Source of the DNA: Halodurantibacterium daqingensis
GTDB taxonomy: Bacteria; Pseudomonadota; Alphaproteobacteria; Rhodobacterales; Rhodobacteraceae
Reading direction: 5' to 3'
NCBI RefSeq assembly: GCF_042666235.1
Contig: NZ_JBHTFQ010000006.1
Location: 186,001-250,000, forward strand
Length of the DNA stretch: 64,000 nucleotides
The notes beneath the pieces are model-generated. The model made no database searches. It worked only from the letters and a program-made list of their open reading frames with translations, and had not been told where the DNA came from. Below are positions 44,641-54,435 of this stretch, in pieces. The position numbers and the translations under genes are program-made. The number at the start of each line of letters is the position of its first letter. The first letter of the stretch is position 1.

Positions 44641-45632
44641 GCGACACCCTTCTGGAAGTGCGCCACCTGTCCCGGCGCTTCGACGTTTCTGCCCCCTGGC
44701 TGAACCGCAAGATCGAGGGCAAGGACAAGGTCTATGTCAACGCGGTCAAGGACGTGTCCTTCACCGTCAAGCGGGGGGAAACCTTCGCGCTGGTCGGCGA
44801 AAGCGGATCGGGCAAATCCACCATCGCGCGGCTGATCGTGGGGCTTCTGAACCCGACCGAGGGCGAGATCGTCTTTGACGGCACCTCGCTTGCGCGCGGG
44901 CTGAAGGGGGCCGAGGCGCGGCGCCTGCGCCGGCGGTTCCAGATGATCTTCCAGGATCCGCTGGCAAGCCTCAATCCCCGCTGGCGGGTGACCGACATCA
45001 TCGCCGAGCCGCTGCGCGTGTTCGAGCGCGGCATGAACGACCGCGCCCGCCGCCTGCGGGTGGGCGAGCTGCTGACGCTTGTGGGTCTGTCGCCCGAGGA
45101 CGGGGTGAAGTTCCCGCATCAGTTCTCGGGCGGGCAGCGCCAGCGTATCGCCATCGCCCGGGCGCTGGCCGCCAAGCCCGAGTTCATCGTCTGCGACGAA
45201 CCGACCTCGGCGCTGGATGTGTCGGTGCAGGCGCAGATCCTCAACCTGATGAAGGATCTTCAGGATGAGTTCGGCCTGACCTATGTGTTCATCTCGCACA
45301 ACCTCCAGGTGGTGCGGCACATGGCCGATGACATCGGCGTGCTTTACCTTGGCCGTCTGGCCGAGGTGGGCGAGGCCGAGGCGCTGTTCCAGCATCCCCA
45401 GCATCCCTACACGCGGATGCTGCTGGACGCGGTTCCCGATATCGAGATGACGGGCCGCCGCCGCAAGAAGGTGGAAGGCGAGATCCCCTCGCCCATCGAT
45501 CCGCCCCCCGGCTGCCCCTTCCACCCGCGCTGCCCCTTCGCCAATGACCGTTGCCGGAGCGAGGTGCCCGGGCTGACCTGGCGCGGCGACCAGGCCGCCG
45601 CCTGCCACGCGGTCGAGGAAGGCCGGATCTGA
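44637..45632 (+). CDS. ABC transporter ATP-binding protein, DppF-like
   Basis: A 331-residue second ATPase of the importer. It shows Walker A GESGSGKST near residue 56, the family-specific IFQDPLASLNPRWRV Q-loop region, signature FSGGQRQRIAIARAL near residue 163, Walker B FIVCDEPTSALD and the C-terminal GCPFHPRCPFANDRC motif. The start overlaps the DppD-like stop (ATGA). It is the last of five genes; 168 bases without a gene separate it from the convergent sulfotransferase. Confidence 0.95.
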   Translation: MSDTLLEVRHLSRRFDVSAPWLNRKIEGKDKVYVNAVKDVSFTVKRGETFALVGESGSGKSTIARLIVGLLNPTEGEIVFDGTSLARGLKGAEARRLRRRFQMIFQDPLASLNPRWRVTDIIAEPLRVFERGMNDRARRLRVGELLTLVGLSPEDGVKFPHQFSGGQRQRIAIARALAAKPEFIVCDEPTSALDVSVQAQILNLMKDLQDEFGLTYVFISHNLQVVRHMADDIGVLYLGRLAEVGEAEALFQHPQHPYTRMLLDAVPDIEMTGRRRKKVEGEIPSPIDPPPGCPFHPRCPFANDRCRSEVPGLTWRGDQAAACHAVEEGRI

Positions 45633-45800
45633 CCCGATCCCGGCGCGCCTCCGCCCCGATCTCGGGCGGGGGCGCCCTGTGGCGGCACACGACGGCCGGG
45701 ATCGCCGGCGCGATCCTGCCGCCTGCCCGCCTCTGCCAGCCCGCAGGGCCTGCCGCAACGATATCCTGATCCCCTGGCGCGCATGTCAGGCGGCGCCGGA

Positions 45801-46760
45801 TCAAGGGCCTTCGTTACGCGCGGCCGATCGGGAGCCCTCTGCGCGCAGCGCCTGCCATTCCCCCCGGCGCGCCAGCATCTGCGCGTGGAAATGACGATAG
45901 AGCGCCATGTCGCGCGGGTTTCGCGCCTCGATCCGCGCGCGCAGGGCGGGCGTGAGCTCGACGCGGTTTTCGGGCAGATCCGCCGTGGGCCGCAGATGCG
46001 CCCTGGGGAAGCTGTCCCTGCCGTGACAGCGCATGAGAATGTTGAAGGACATGGGATACATCTCGTGAATGCCGACCAGCGCATAGCGGCGCTCGATATG
46101 GGCGATCCCCTCGTCCAGCGGCACGTCCCGGCCGACCAGCATCTCATACATCTTGTCGGTTTCATCTTCGCGGTCGAGGTAGTGCTCGATCGTCGGGCAG
46201 GCGCGGCGGAAGGCAAGATAGGGCGGATGCTGCGGCGTGCACTGATAACGGAAATCGGAAATCACCCGTGCGACCGGCGCGCGCAGGAACGTGAAGAAGA
46301 ACGCCTGCGGAAACAGCGCGAACAGCCGATCCATATGCTCGCGGTAGAGATGCCCCGAAAGGCAGCGCACCCTGTCGGGCTGATAGGCGACAAGCGCCCG
46401 GTCAAGCACCTGGTGCATCTCGGTCCGCAGCGCGGGAATCAGCGTGGCATAATCGAGTTCCGGGTCGCGGAACCGCTCATAGTCATTGTGCAGCGACATG
46501 TAGTTGCCGGGATGGCGCTGAAGCTCGGCCACCATCGATGATCCGGCGGTCTTGTTGATGTGCTGGAACACGGTCAGCCCCCGCGCCTGCCCGGTGGCGA
46601 TGGCCTCGGCCAGCGGTCCCTGCGCCAGCAGGTTGCGCGGCTGCGGCAAGGTTTCCGCCCCGAAGCGTTCTGCCGGGCCGGCTTCGGCTTGGGGCGCGAC
46701 CCCGCCATGATCGGACACTGGCCCTTCGGGACCAGCGGTTTCTGAACTGGACTCTCGCAT
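45801..46760 (-). CDS. Sulfotransferase family 2 protein
   Basis: A 319-residue PAPS-dependent sulfotransferase-like protein. The 5'-phosphosulfate-binding loop is FQHINKTAGSSM near residue 63 and the 3'-phosphate-binding block is FFTFLRAPVARVISDFRY near residue 157, both typical of the membrane-independent family that sulfates carbohydrates or cell-surface components. The first ~45 residues are acidic and low in complexity. The ATG at 46760 is used; a GTG directly before it is in frame. No glycosyltransferase or polysaccharide genes are nearby, so the acceptor is unknown. Upstream is an unusually AT-rich region shared with a small divergent gene. Confidence 0.85.
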   Translation of the reverse strand: MRESSSETAGPEGPVSDHGGVAPQAEAGPAERFGAETLPQPRNLLAQGPLAEAIATGQARGLTVFQHINKTAGSSMVAELQRHPGNYMSLHNDYERFRDPELDYATLIPALRTEMHQVLDRALVAYQPDRVRCLSGHLYREHMDRLFALFPQAFFFTFLRAPVARVISDFRYQCTPQHPPYLAFRRACPTIEHYLDREDETDKMYEMLVGRDVPLDEGIAHIERRYALVGIHEMYPMSFNILMRCHGRDSFPRAHLRPTADLPENRVELTPALRARIEARNPRDMALYRHFHAQMLARRGEWQALRAEGSRSAARNEGP

Positions 46761-46965
46761 CACGAACTACCTTGTCACACGCCCCCTGTCTGCGCGGAGC
46801 AGAGGCCCGCGTCAACCGGCCCGCAAGGCTGATCCTTCTGCCCGCCCGCTGCCCGCACCCTCGGCGCCGAAACACGACTGAACAAGACGTGTTTTTTATC
46901 TTGATTAACACGACAAAGCTGCTAGATATTATAGACAGACGCCACCCGGCAGAAGGATCAGGATC
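46761..46965. promoter_or_regulatory. AT-rich divergent regulatory region
   Basis: The 205 bases between the sulfotransferase gene and the small divergent gene contain the most AT-rich stretch of the window (about 46885-46940). It includes a six-base inverted repeat CGTGTT...AACACG around a 13-base spacer, TTGATT as a possible -35 box, and TAGATATTATAG as a possible -10 region for rightward transcription. The exact boxes are uncertain because the best -10 hexamer, TATTAT, lies 20 bases from TTGATT. Confidence 0.5.
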
Positions 46966-47265
46966 ATGACCTTGCACGCAGATGTTTCACAGACGCCGCG
47001 CCGCCCTCGGGGGCTGATCGCCGTCGCTGGCGCCGGAATGCGCAGGCTGCTGGGCCGGCCCCTTCCGGCCCCCGCCAGCCCCACGCCGCCGGCCTGGCAG
47101 CTGGTGACCGATGGTGCCAAACCTGGCGGCTTGAGCGATGATGCCCAGGTTCGGCTGCTGGTGGTCAACGGCAATGACTATGCGGGCCACTATGTCTCGG
47201 GCCGCGCGGGCTGCCTTGATTGGACAAGCGCCTATGCCTGGATCCGCGTTCCGGCCCCGCACTAG
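46966..47265 (+). CDS. Hypothetical protein, 99 residues
   Basis: I do not recognise this protein. It opens with a polar, arginine-rich segment (MTLHADVSQTPRRPRGL), has a proline/alanine linker, and ends in a stretch that looks like a folded unit: VRLLVVNGNDYAGHYVSGRAGCLDWTSAYAWIRVP. A purine-rich ribosome site (GAAGGATCAGGATC) precedes the ATG, and an AT-rich promoter-like region lies upstream, which supports expression. It has no signal peptide or clear membrane helix. It ends nine bases before the convergent stop of the phnE gene. It could be regulated with the divergent sulfotransferase. Confidence 0.55.
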   Translation: MTLHADVSQTPRRPRGLIAVAGAGMRRLLGRPLPAPASPTPPAWQLVTDGAKPGGLSDDAQVRLLVVNGNDYAGHYVSGRAGCLDWTSAYAWIRVPAPH

Positions 47266-47273
47266 GGGGCGGT

Positions 47274-48572
47274 TCAACTGCCCCGGATCAGCCGGCGCCG
47301 CAGCCAGCCCGAGACCGCGTCCATCGCCATGACCATCAGCACGATCAGCACGATGTAATAGGCGACCTGTTCCCAGTCCTTCTGGGTATTGATCGCCTGG
47401 GTCAGGAAAAGGCCGATGCCCCCGCCCACGATCGCGCCGATGATCGTCGCGCTGCGGGTGTTGGATTCGAAGTAATACAGCACCTGGCTCAGCAGCACCG
47501 GCATCACCTGCGGGATCACCCCGAAGCGGTAGCGCAGCGCCGCATTCGCCCCGGTGGACCGGATGCCCTCGACCTGGCGCCTGTCGGTGTTCTCCAGCGC
47601 CTCCGAGAACATCTTGCCGAAGGAGCCGCTGTCGGTGATCAGGATCGCCAGCGCCCCGGTCATCGGGCCGGGGCCGAAGGCGCGCGCCAGAACGATGGTC
47701 CAGATCAGCGCATCGACCCCGCGCACGAAGTCGAACACCCGCCGCAGGCCGAACCGCACCATCCAGGCGGGCGTGAAGTTCCGCGCCGAAAGGAAGGCCA
47801 GCGGCAGCGCGATCATCGCCGCGCCCAGCGTGCCGAAAAACGCCATCAGCACCGTTTCCCCCAGCGCCCAGAACACGTCCCCGTGCCGCCAGACGCGGTT
47901 GTTCAGGAAATCGCGCAGCATCGCCGGCGCCTCGCCCGACAGTGCTGCCTGCGCCAGGGCGGCGGCGCCCTGTCCGTGGAACGGGCTGTCGAGACTGAAC
48001 CAGAACATCTCCCAGCCGAAGAAATACCGGAAAAGCTCGACCTTGGTGCGGGTCACGGTCAGTCGTGCGCCATCCAGCTGCACCACCAGCCGCTGGTCCG
48101 AGCGGTTGACCCGCGCCGGGTCAAGCGGCGGCAGTTCGGCCTGAACACCGTCGCGCGTGGGGCGGGCCTCGATCACCGCGCCATCGGCAAGCGTGATCCG
48201 CACGCCCCCTTCGGCGATCCGCGCGCTTTGCCCCCGGCCCAGATCGACATCCGCCGTGCCCTCGCCCAACCGGACCCAGTCGGGCGCGGTGCCTGGGGGA
48301 TAGGCGCCCTTGACCTCGCCCTCGATCGCAACCGAGATCGCGCCGCTGCGCGCATCCATCGTTACATGCGTCTTGTGTGACCAGCTGTCGGCCATGATGA
48401 TCCGCGCATTGTCCAGACGTGCCCGCTGGGCCAGCCCCGCCACGTCGAAGGCGAAGAACACATAGACCAGATAAACCAGCACCAGGCCAGGAAGGCCAAA
48501 GCTGACCAGGCGCTTGCGGGTGAACAGCCGGTCGATATCGGCACGCAGGTCCGGGGTGGCAATGGCGGTCAT
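47274..48572 (-). CDS. phnE: Phosphonate-type ABC permease with large periplasmic insert
   Basis: A 432-residue permease, much longer than the usual 260-290 for PhnE. After one N-terminal helix (LPGLVLVYLVYVFFAF, about residues 28-43) there is a stretch of about 150 residues rich in beta-like sequence, predicted to be periplasmic. It is followed by the normal permease core (ALGETVLMAFFGTLGAAMIALPLAFLSARN onward) with the EAA-type loop ENTDRRQVEGIRSTGANAALRYRFGVIPQVMP. It forms a pair with the shorter PhnE one base upstream. The last gene of the phnC-D-E-E run, ending close to a convergent small gene. Confidence 0.9.
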   Translation of the reverse strand: MTAIATPDLRADIDRLFTRKRLVSFGLPGLVLVYLVYVFFAFDVAGLAQRARLDNARIIMADSWSHKTHVTMDARSGAISVAIEGEVKGAYPPGTAPDWVRLGEGTADVDLGRGQSARIAEGGVRITLADGAVIEARPTRDGVQAELPPLDPARVNRSDQRLVVQLDGARLTVTRTKVELFRYFFGWEMFWFSLDSPFHGQGAAALAQAALSGEAPAMLRDFLNNRVWRHGDVFWALGETVLMAFFGTLGAAMIALPLAFLSARNFTPAWMVRFGLRRVFDFVRGVDALIWTIVLARAFGPGPMTGALAILITDSGSFGKMFSEALENTDRRQVEGIRSTGANAALRYRFGVIPQVMPVLLSQVLYYFESNTRSATIIGAIVGGGIGLFLTQAINTQKDWEQVAYYIVLIVLMVMAMDAVSGWLRRRLIRGS

Positions 48573-48573
48573 G

Positions 48574-49422
48574 TCAATGCTCCACGCTGGCAAGGCGGTT
48601 GCGGTAATGGCTGGATATCTGATCGACGATCACGATCGTCACGAACAGCAGCAGGAAGATTGCCGCGGCCTGGTCGAAGCGCCCGGGCCCCCAGGTCATG
48701 GCGTTGCGCAGGTCATAGCCGATGCCGCCGGCGCCGACGAAGCCGAGGATTGCCGAGGCGCGGATGTTGATCTCGAACCGCATCAGCGCATAGCTCAGGA
48801 AGTTGGGCGCAACCTGTGGCATCACCGCAAACCACATCCGCTGCCCCCAGCCCGCCCCGACCGAGGCCAGCCCCTCGACCGGGCGCAGATCCGCATTCTC
48901 GGCCACCTCCGAAAACAGCTTGCCCAGCGCCCCGGCCGTATGCAGCGCGATGGCGATCATGGCCGGCACCGGCCCGCCGCCCAGAATGAAGATCAGCACC
49001 AGCGCGATCACGATTTCAGGCACCGCGCGCAGGATGTCCATGATGCGCCGGAACAGCGGGATCGCGCGGGGCCAAAGCGCCAGCCCGCGCGTGGACAGAA
49101 GCGCGAACAGCGTCCCCAGCAGCGCCCCGAACAGCGTCGAGGCGGCGGCGATGTTCACGGTTTCAAGCAGCGAGGGAAAGAAGCCGACCAGAAGCCCCGG
49201 CAGACGGTCGGCCTTGGCCCAGGCTTCGGCGATCAGCCCGCGCGGAAAATCGCCCAGCTGCCGCAATCCGTTCAGGAAGCCGCCGGCATTGCGGCTTTCC
49301 AGGATATCGAAGGCCGCGATCATCATCAGCGCGAAGACCAGCAGCAGCAGCCCGCTGTAAAGCCTGCGCCGCCGCGTCAGCGCCAGATAGTCGCCACGGA
49401 TATCGTTGGTGAGATCGGCCAT
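48574..49422 (-). CDS. phnE: Phosphonate-type ABC permease, first PhnE
   Basis: A 282-residue permease of normal length with about six helices (first: YSGLLLLVFALMMIAAFDIL) and the PhnE EAA loop ENADLRPVEGLASVGAGWGQRMWFAVMPQVAPNF. Together with the second, larger PhnE it would form the heterodimeric channel. One base separates the two genes. It is preceded by a terminator-like hairpin after phnD, so its expression is probably lower than that of the binding protein. Confidence 0.93.
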   Translation of the reverse strand: MADLTNDIRGDYLALTRRRRLYSGLLLLVFALMMIAAFDILESRNAGGFLNGLRQLGDFPRGLIAEAWAKADRLPGLLVGFFPSLLETVNIAAASTLFGALLGTLFALLSTRGLALWPRAIPLFRRIMDILRAVPEIVIALVLIFILGGGPVPAMIAIALHTAGALGKLFSEVAENADLRPVEGLASVGAGWGQRMWFAVMPQVAPNFLSYALMRFEINIRASAILGFVGAGGIGYDLRNAMTWGPGRFDQAAAIFLLLFVTIVIVDQISSHYRNRLASVEH

Positions 49423-49454
49423 GCCCTGCCCTTTCCGCGCTGCCCGGTCGCAGC

Positions 49455-49482
49455 AAAAGGGCCGCAGGTTTCCCCGCGGCCC
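49455..49482 (-). terminator. Intercistronic terminator between phnD and phnE
   Basis: On the minus strand GGGCCGC (49482-49476) pairs with GCGGCCC (49465-49459), followed by TTTT. It lies 15 bases past the phnD stop and can act as a partial terminator or mRNA-stabilising stem-loop within the operon. Confidence 0.7.
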
Positions 49483-49497
49483 GGCACTCGCTACGGG

Positions 49498-50403
49498 TTA
49501 CTGCGCTGCGGCCTTGCGCGCCTCGACGATCGAGACATAGGCCTCGTGGGTGATCGGCTGGACGCCCAGCGCCTCGCCGGCAAGCACGCCATAGGCACAA
49601 TCGGGATCAAGATAGGGCAGCGACGCGGTCAATCCGGTGACCAGCGCCTTGGTATGCGACGGCAGATCCTTGCGCACCACGATCGGGCCTTCCGGGATCG
49701 GCTTGGATTTCCAGATCTCGACGATGTCGTTCATGTCGACGATGCCGGCATCCGAGGCCCGGCGCAGCGCACCGGAATTGTAGCCGTCCAGCCAGTCGCC
49801 CAGACCATCCGCCCAGGTCACGCCCGCGTCGATATCGCCATTGGCAACCGCCACGATGGTCTGTTCATGCCCGCCGGTAAAGACGATGTCGCGGAAATAT
49901 TCGCCGGGGGTCATCGAATAGCCCTCGTCCGGGATCTCGACCAGCGGGATCAGATAGCCGGAAGTGGAGTTCGGATCGCCAAAGCCGAAGGTCTTGCCCT
50001 CCATGTCGGCAAGGCTCTCGATCCCGCTGTCGGCGCGGGCAAAGCCGATCGAGTGATAGGCGTAGGAGCCATCGAGGTTCACCTTGACCAGCACCGGTTC
50101 CACCGCGTCCGGGTTTTCCAGATAGATCGCCGCATAGGCCGAGGCGCCAAGCCAGGCCATGTCAAGCGTGCCGCCCAGCAGGCCCTGGATCACGCCGTTG
50201 TAGTCGGCGGCGGTGAACAGCCGGGTCGGAACGCCCAGAAGCTCTTCGGTCTTGGCGCGGAAACACTCGTTCGAGTTCATCCGGTCCTGCGCGTTCTCGC
50301 CGCCCAGAAGGCCGATGCGGAACTCGGTAATGGCCTGCTCTTGCGCCTGGGCGGCGCCAGCCAGCGCCACGGTCGTCGCCATAAGGGCAGCGATCTTCTT
50401 CAT
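49498..50403 (-). CDS. phnD: Phosphonate/phosphite-type substrate-binding protein
   Basis: A 301-residue periplasmic protein with a signal peptide (residues 1-20, ...AGAAQA). The PhnD fold is recognised by FRIGLLGGENAQDRMNSNECFRAKTEELLGVPTRLFTAADYNGVIQGLLGGTLDMAWLG segments and by GFGDPNSTSGYLIPL, which lines the phosphonate pocket. Whether it binds alkylphosphonates, aminoethylphosphonate, phosphite or another oxyanion cannot be told. No C-P lyase or phosphonatase genes are in the window. It starts 37 bases after the end of the phnC coding region. Confidence 0.93.
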   Translation of the reverse strand: MKKIAALMATTVALAGAAQAQEQAITEFRIGLLGGENAQDRMNSNECFRAKTEELLGVPTRLFTAADYNGVIQGLLGGTLDMAWLGASAYAAIYLENPDAVEPVLVKVNLDGSYAYHSIGFARADSGIESLADMEGKTFGFGDPNSTSGYLIPLVEIPDEGYSMTPGEYFRDIVFTGGHEQTIVAVANGDIDAGVTWADGLGDWLDGYNSGALRRASDAGIVDMNDIVEIWKSKPIPEGPIVVRKDLPSHTKALVTGLTASLPYLDPDCAYGVLAGEALGVQPITHEAYVSIVEARKAAAQ

Positions 50404-50440
50404 CTGTGGATACTCCGGGGTTAAGAAAACGGGGGTCGGT

Positions 50441-51251
<811 letters not shown>

Positions 51252-51946
51252 GTGCCCCCCTTCGTGGTTCGGGGGACTCCTATGCCTGCGGGATCACGGC
51301 ATCGTTACGCTTTGGCGAAGATTTCGTGACAGAAGAACCTGATGATCGGGGCCCGCATCGCGCCCGCACCGCGACCTGGGGCGGCCGGCATATCCGGACA
51401 TGACCGCCGCAGAAACGCCGTGCCGCGCCAGCGGGGCGGCACAGAGGCCGAAGGGCCGTCGCGACCGGCAGCCCTGGCGGCGGATCGGGCGCGCGGCCGC
51501 AGGCGCGGCGATCTGGCGATGCGCGCGTCCGGCGCAGCCCCTGCCCGTGGAAATTCGGCCGGATGACTGGATATCGTCGCAGACGGGCATAGGTTCCAGA
51601 AGGCGCAACCGGATCGAACCCAGCCCGTGACCCACGATGCCTACAGAAACGGCGATCTGTCCCTCCTGCGGGAACCGGATGGCGCGCGGGCCTTCCGGCC
51701 GCCTGCGGGAGCGGGGCGGCCGCCCTGCGCCCGTCGCGCCGCGCAGCCGCCCCGCAACAGGCGCGATATATCTGACCGCGCCGCTGCACGGGCATGGCGT
51801 CTTGCGCAACCGGCGGGTATCAGTGCAGGTCTGGGCGCCGATGGACCCGACTGCATCCGCCGCGCCGGCGTGGTGTCGAAGGTCAGCGTGAGCCATGCGG
51901 CCCCGGTCGGATTTTCCGCACCGGGCCGTGAACAGGGGGTGCCGTA
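51252..51946. other. Gene-free spacer between phnC and the flavin reductase
   Basis: The 695 bases contain no credible gene; open frames on both strands are compositional. About 75 bases upstream of phnC, on the minus strand, CTGTCAC (plus 51326-51332 as GTGACAG) followed by an A/T-rich GAAAT resembles one half of a Pho box, but the second half is poor. No IS blocks are evident. Confidence 0.5.
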
Positions 51947-52468
51947 ATGCCGGACGGAGGGTACGGCGTGAGCGACGAGAGTTTTGTTCCGGGCCCGGCG
52001 ACCGCGCGCGTCTTTCGGGATGCGCTGGGGCGGTTTGCCACCGGTATCACCGTGGTGACCGCCGGGGGCGATGCGGGACCGGTCGGGCTGACTGCGAACA
52101 GCTTTGCCAGCGTGTCGCTTGACCCGGCGCTGGTGCTCTGGTCGCCGGCCAAATCGTCCAGCCGCTTTGAAAGGTTCATGAGCGCGCGCCAGTATGCCAT
52201 TCATGTGCTGGCAGCGGATCAACATGCGCTCTGCCGGCATTTCGTGCGCCCGGGGGCAAGCTTCGAGCTGCCGGGCATCGCCTTCAGCGATGCCGGAACC
52301 CCGCTGCTGGCCGGTTGCCTTGCGCGGTTCGAATGCGAACAGGTGGCTGCCCATGATGCAGGCGATCACGCGATCATCGTGGGCCGGGTGCTGCGGGCAA
52401 GCCTCCGCCAGGGCGAGCCGCTGGTGTTTTCCGCCGGCCGCTATGGCAGGTTCCTGCCCGAGGGCTGA
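51947..52468 (+). CDS. Flavin reductase family protein
   Basis: The 173-residue protein belongs to the HpaC/NtaB-like FMN-binding reductases: FRDALGRFATGITVVTA near the N-terminus, GLTANSFASVSLDPALVLWSPAKSSSRFERF as the FMN-binding core, and FAVHVL-like YAIHVLAADQ. Such proteins supply reduced flavin to monooxygenases or act as flavoreductases on their own. Two starts are possible: ATG 51947 with AGGGGGTG upstream, and GTG 51968 with GGAGGG upstream. No monooxygenase gene is adjacent; the TRAP importer follows after 76 bases and could be co-transcribed. Confidence 0.88.
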   Translation: MPDGGYGVSDESFVPGPATARVFRDALGRFATGITVVTAGGDAGPVGLTANSFASVSLDPALVLWSPAKSSSRFERFMSARQYAIHVLAADQHALCRHFVRPGASFELPGIAFSDAGTPLLAGCLARFECEQVAAHDAGDHAIIVGRVLRASLRQGEPLVFSAGRYGRFLPEG

Positions 52469-52544
52469 GCCCGGACGAACGACCGCGCCGGCCATTGGCC
52501 TGCGCACACCGGCTGTCAGGCCGGTCAAGGCGGGAGAGGGCGCC

Positions 52545-53123
52545 ATGGGCGTGTTGCTGCGGCTTCTGACGCCGCTGAGGATCACCAACGACATCCTGCT
52601 GGCCGCAGGCCGGGCCCTGGGCATTCTTGCAGTGGCGGCGATGGTCGCGGCAATCCTGCTGCAGGTCTTCTTCCGATATGCGCTGAACAACGCCCTGCCC
52701 TGGCCGGACGAGGCGGCGCGGTTCCTGATGCTCTGGATGACCGGGCTGATGGCGCCGACCGCCTTGCGCCGTGGCGGGTTCGTGGCGATCGACATGGGGG
52801 TGCGGATGCTGCCGCCCCGCATCGGGGCGCTGCTGTCGCTGGCACTTCTGGGGTTGATGATGGCGGTGCTGGTCGTGGCCTTCCGCATCGGCTGGTCCGA
52901 GGTCACCGGCATCGGCGGCCGCTTCACCACGACCTCGCTTTACTATCCCACCGGCGCGGGCTGGGCCAAGGTGCCCCGCGCCTGGATGATGATGTCGCTG
53001 CATGTGGGGGTCTGCCTCATGCTTCTGGTCAATGCCGAGCTGATCCTGCGCGGCATCATCGCGCTGGCGGGCGGGGCGGCACGGCTGCCGCCCATTCCCG
53101 GTGCCACGGCGGGGGCGGAATGA
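52545..53123 (+). CDS. TRAP transporter small permease (DctQ-type)
   Basis: A 192-residue membrane protein with four hydrophobic segments (about residues 22-46, 62-78, 93-113, 146-170) and the DctQ pattern VFFRYALNNALPWPDEAARFLMLWMTGLMAPTALRRGG, where the W-x-E-E/D-type motif after the first helix is diagnostic. It forms the small membrane subunit of a sodium-driven TRAP importer. The start follows GGGAGAGGGCGCC. Its stop overlaps the large permease start by four bases. Confidence 0.92.
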   Translation: MGVLLRLLTPLRITNDILLAAGRALGILAVAAMVAAILLQVFFRYALNNALPWPDEAARFLMLWMTGLMAPTALRRGGFVAIDMGVRMLPPRIGALLSLALLGLMMAVLVVAFRIGWSEVTGIGGRFTTTSLYYPTGAGWAKVPRAWMMMSLHVGVCLMLLVNAELILRGIIALAGGAARLPPIPGATAGAE

Positions 53124-54412
53124 TGCTGGTGCTGTTCCTGCCGCTGTTCCTGCTGTTCCTGATGATCGGCCTGCCGGTGTTCTTCGGCCTCGTCGCGGCG
53201 CCGGGGCTCATGCTCTGGCTCAACGGGCAGGAACGCGACATCGCGCTGCTCTACCGCAATGTCTACAACGGCATGGACAGCTTTCCGCTGATGGCGATCC
53301 CGTTCTTCATGCTGGCGGGCGAGCTGATGAACCGCGCCGGCATCACCCTGCGGCTGGTCGAGTTTGCGCAGGCGCTGATGGGCCATCTGCGCGGCGGGCT
53401 TGCGCATGTGAACATCCTGTCGTCGATGCTGTTCGCAGGGCTTTCCGGCTCGGCGGTGGCGGATACGTCGGCGCTTGGGTCCATGCTGATCCCCGCGATG
53501 GAAAAGCAGGGCTATACCCGCCGCTTTGCCGCCGCGATCACTGCCGCAAGTTCGGTGATCGGGCCGATCATCCCGCCCTCGGGCATCATGATCATCTATG
53601 CCTATGTGATGGGCGAAAGCGTGGCGGCGCTGTTCATGGCCGGCATCGTGCCAGGCATCCTTGTGGGGCTGGGGCTGATGGTCATGGTCAAGATCATGGC
53701 CGAGCGCCACGACTTTCCGGTTGCCACCCGCCGCCACAGCTGGCCCGAACGCGGCCAGGCCAGCCTCAGGGCCTTTTTCCCGCTGATGACGCCGGTCATC
53801 ATCCTGGGCGGCATTCTGGCCGGCATCTTCACCCCAACCGAGGCCGCTGCGGTCGCGGTGGCCTATGCGCTGCTGATCGGGCTGTTCGTGCTGCGCACGC
53901 TGCGGCTGCGCGATCTGCCCGATGTGCTGGGCCGGGCCGGGCTGACCTCGGCGGTGGTGTTGTTGCTGGTGGGCGCGGCGATGGCCTTCAAGACCGTCGT
54001 GAGCCTGTCACATGCGCCCGAGATACTGGCCGGCGTCATCCTTGGCCTGTCGGAGAACCCGCTGATTCTGCTGTTCCTCATCAACCTGCTGCTGTTCGTG
54101 GTGGGAATGTTTCTGGATGCGGGGCCGGCGATCATCATCCTCGGGCCGATCCTCGGGCCGATCTTCACCGCGATGGGCGTGGACCCGGTGCATTTCGCGA
54201 TCATCATGAGCGTGAACCTGACCGTGGGCCTTGCCACACCGCCCATGGGGCTGGTGCTGTTCGTCGCCTCAAGCGTATCGGGCGCGCGGGTGGAGCATAT
54301 CGCCCGCGCGATCCTGCCCTTCCTTGCCGTCGAGATCGCGGTGATCTTCCCCATCACCTATGTCCCCGCGCTTTCGCTGACGATCCCGCGCCTTGCGGGG
54401 TTCCTGAACTGA
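53120..54412 (+). CDS. TRAP transporter large permease (DctM-type)
   Basis: A 430-residue membrane protein with about twelve hydrophobic segments, the transport subunit of the TRAP family. Blocks typical of DctM: FPLMAIPFFMLAGELMNRAGI, GLSGSAVADTSALGSMLIPAMEKQGY, AAITAASSVIGPIIPPSGIMIIYAY and MSVNLTVGLATPPMGLVLF. Length is normal. It is coupled to the small permease by an ATGA overlap and followed after 23 bases by the binding protein gene. Confidence 0.96.
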   Translation: MMLVLFLPLFLLFLMIGLPVFFGLVAAPGLMLWLNGQERDIALLYRNVYNGMDSFPLMAIPFFMLAGELMNRAGITLRLVEFAQALMGHLRGGLAHVNILSSMLFAGLSGSAVADTSALGSMLIPAMEKQGYTRRFAAAITAASSVIGPIIPPSGIMIIYAYVMGESVAALFMAGIVPGILVGLGLMVMVKIMAERHDFPVATRRHSWPERGQASLRAFFPLMTPVIILGGILAGIFTPTEAAAVAVAYALLIGLFVLRTLRLRDLPDVLGRAGLTSAVVLLLVGAAMAFKTVVSLSHAPEILAGVILGLSENPLILLFLINLLLFVVGMFLDAGPAIIILGPILGPIFTAMGVDPVHFAIIMSVNLTVGLATPPMGLVLFVASSVSGARVEHIARAILPFLAVEIAVIFPITYVPALSLTIPRLAGFLN

Positions 54413-54435
54413 CCTGAGACAACAGGGAGAAAGAC

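Noticed and set aside
51601..51618. Short stretch reading RRNRIE, as in IS5 transposases
   Set aside because: Only 18 bases match; no other transposase block precedes or follows it, so chance is the simplest explanation.
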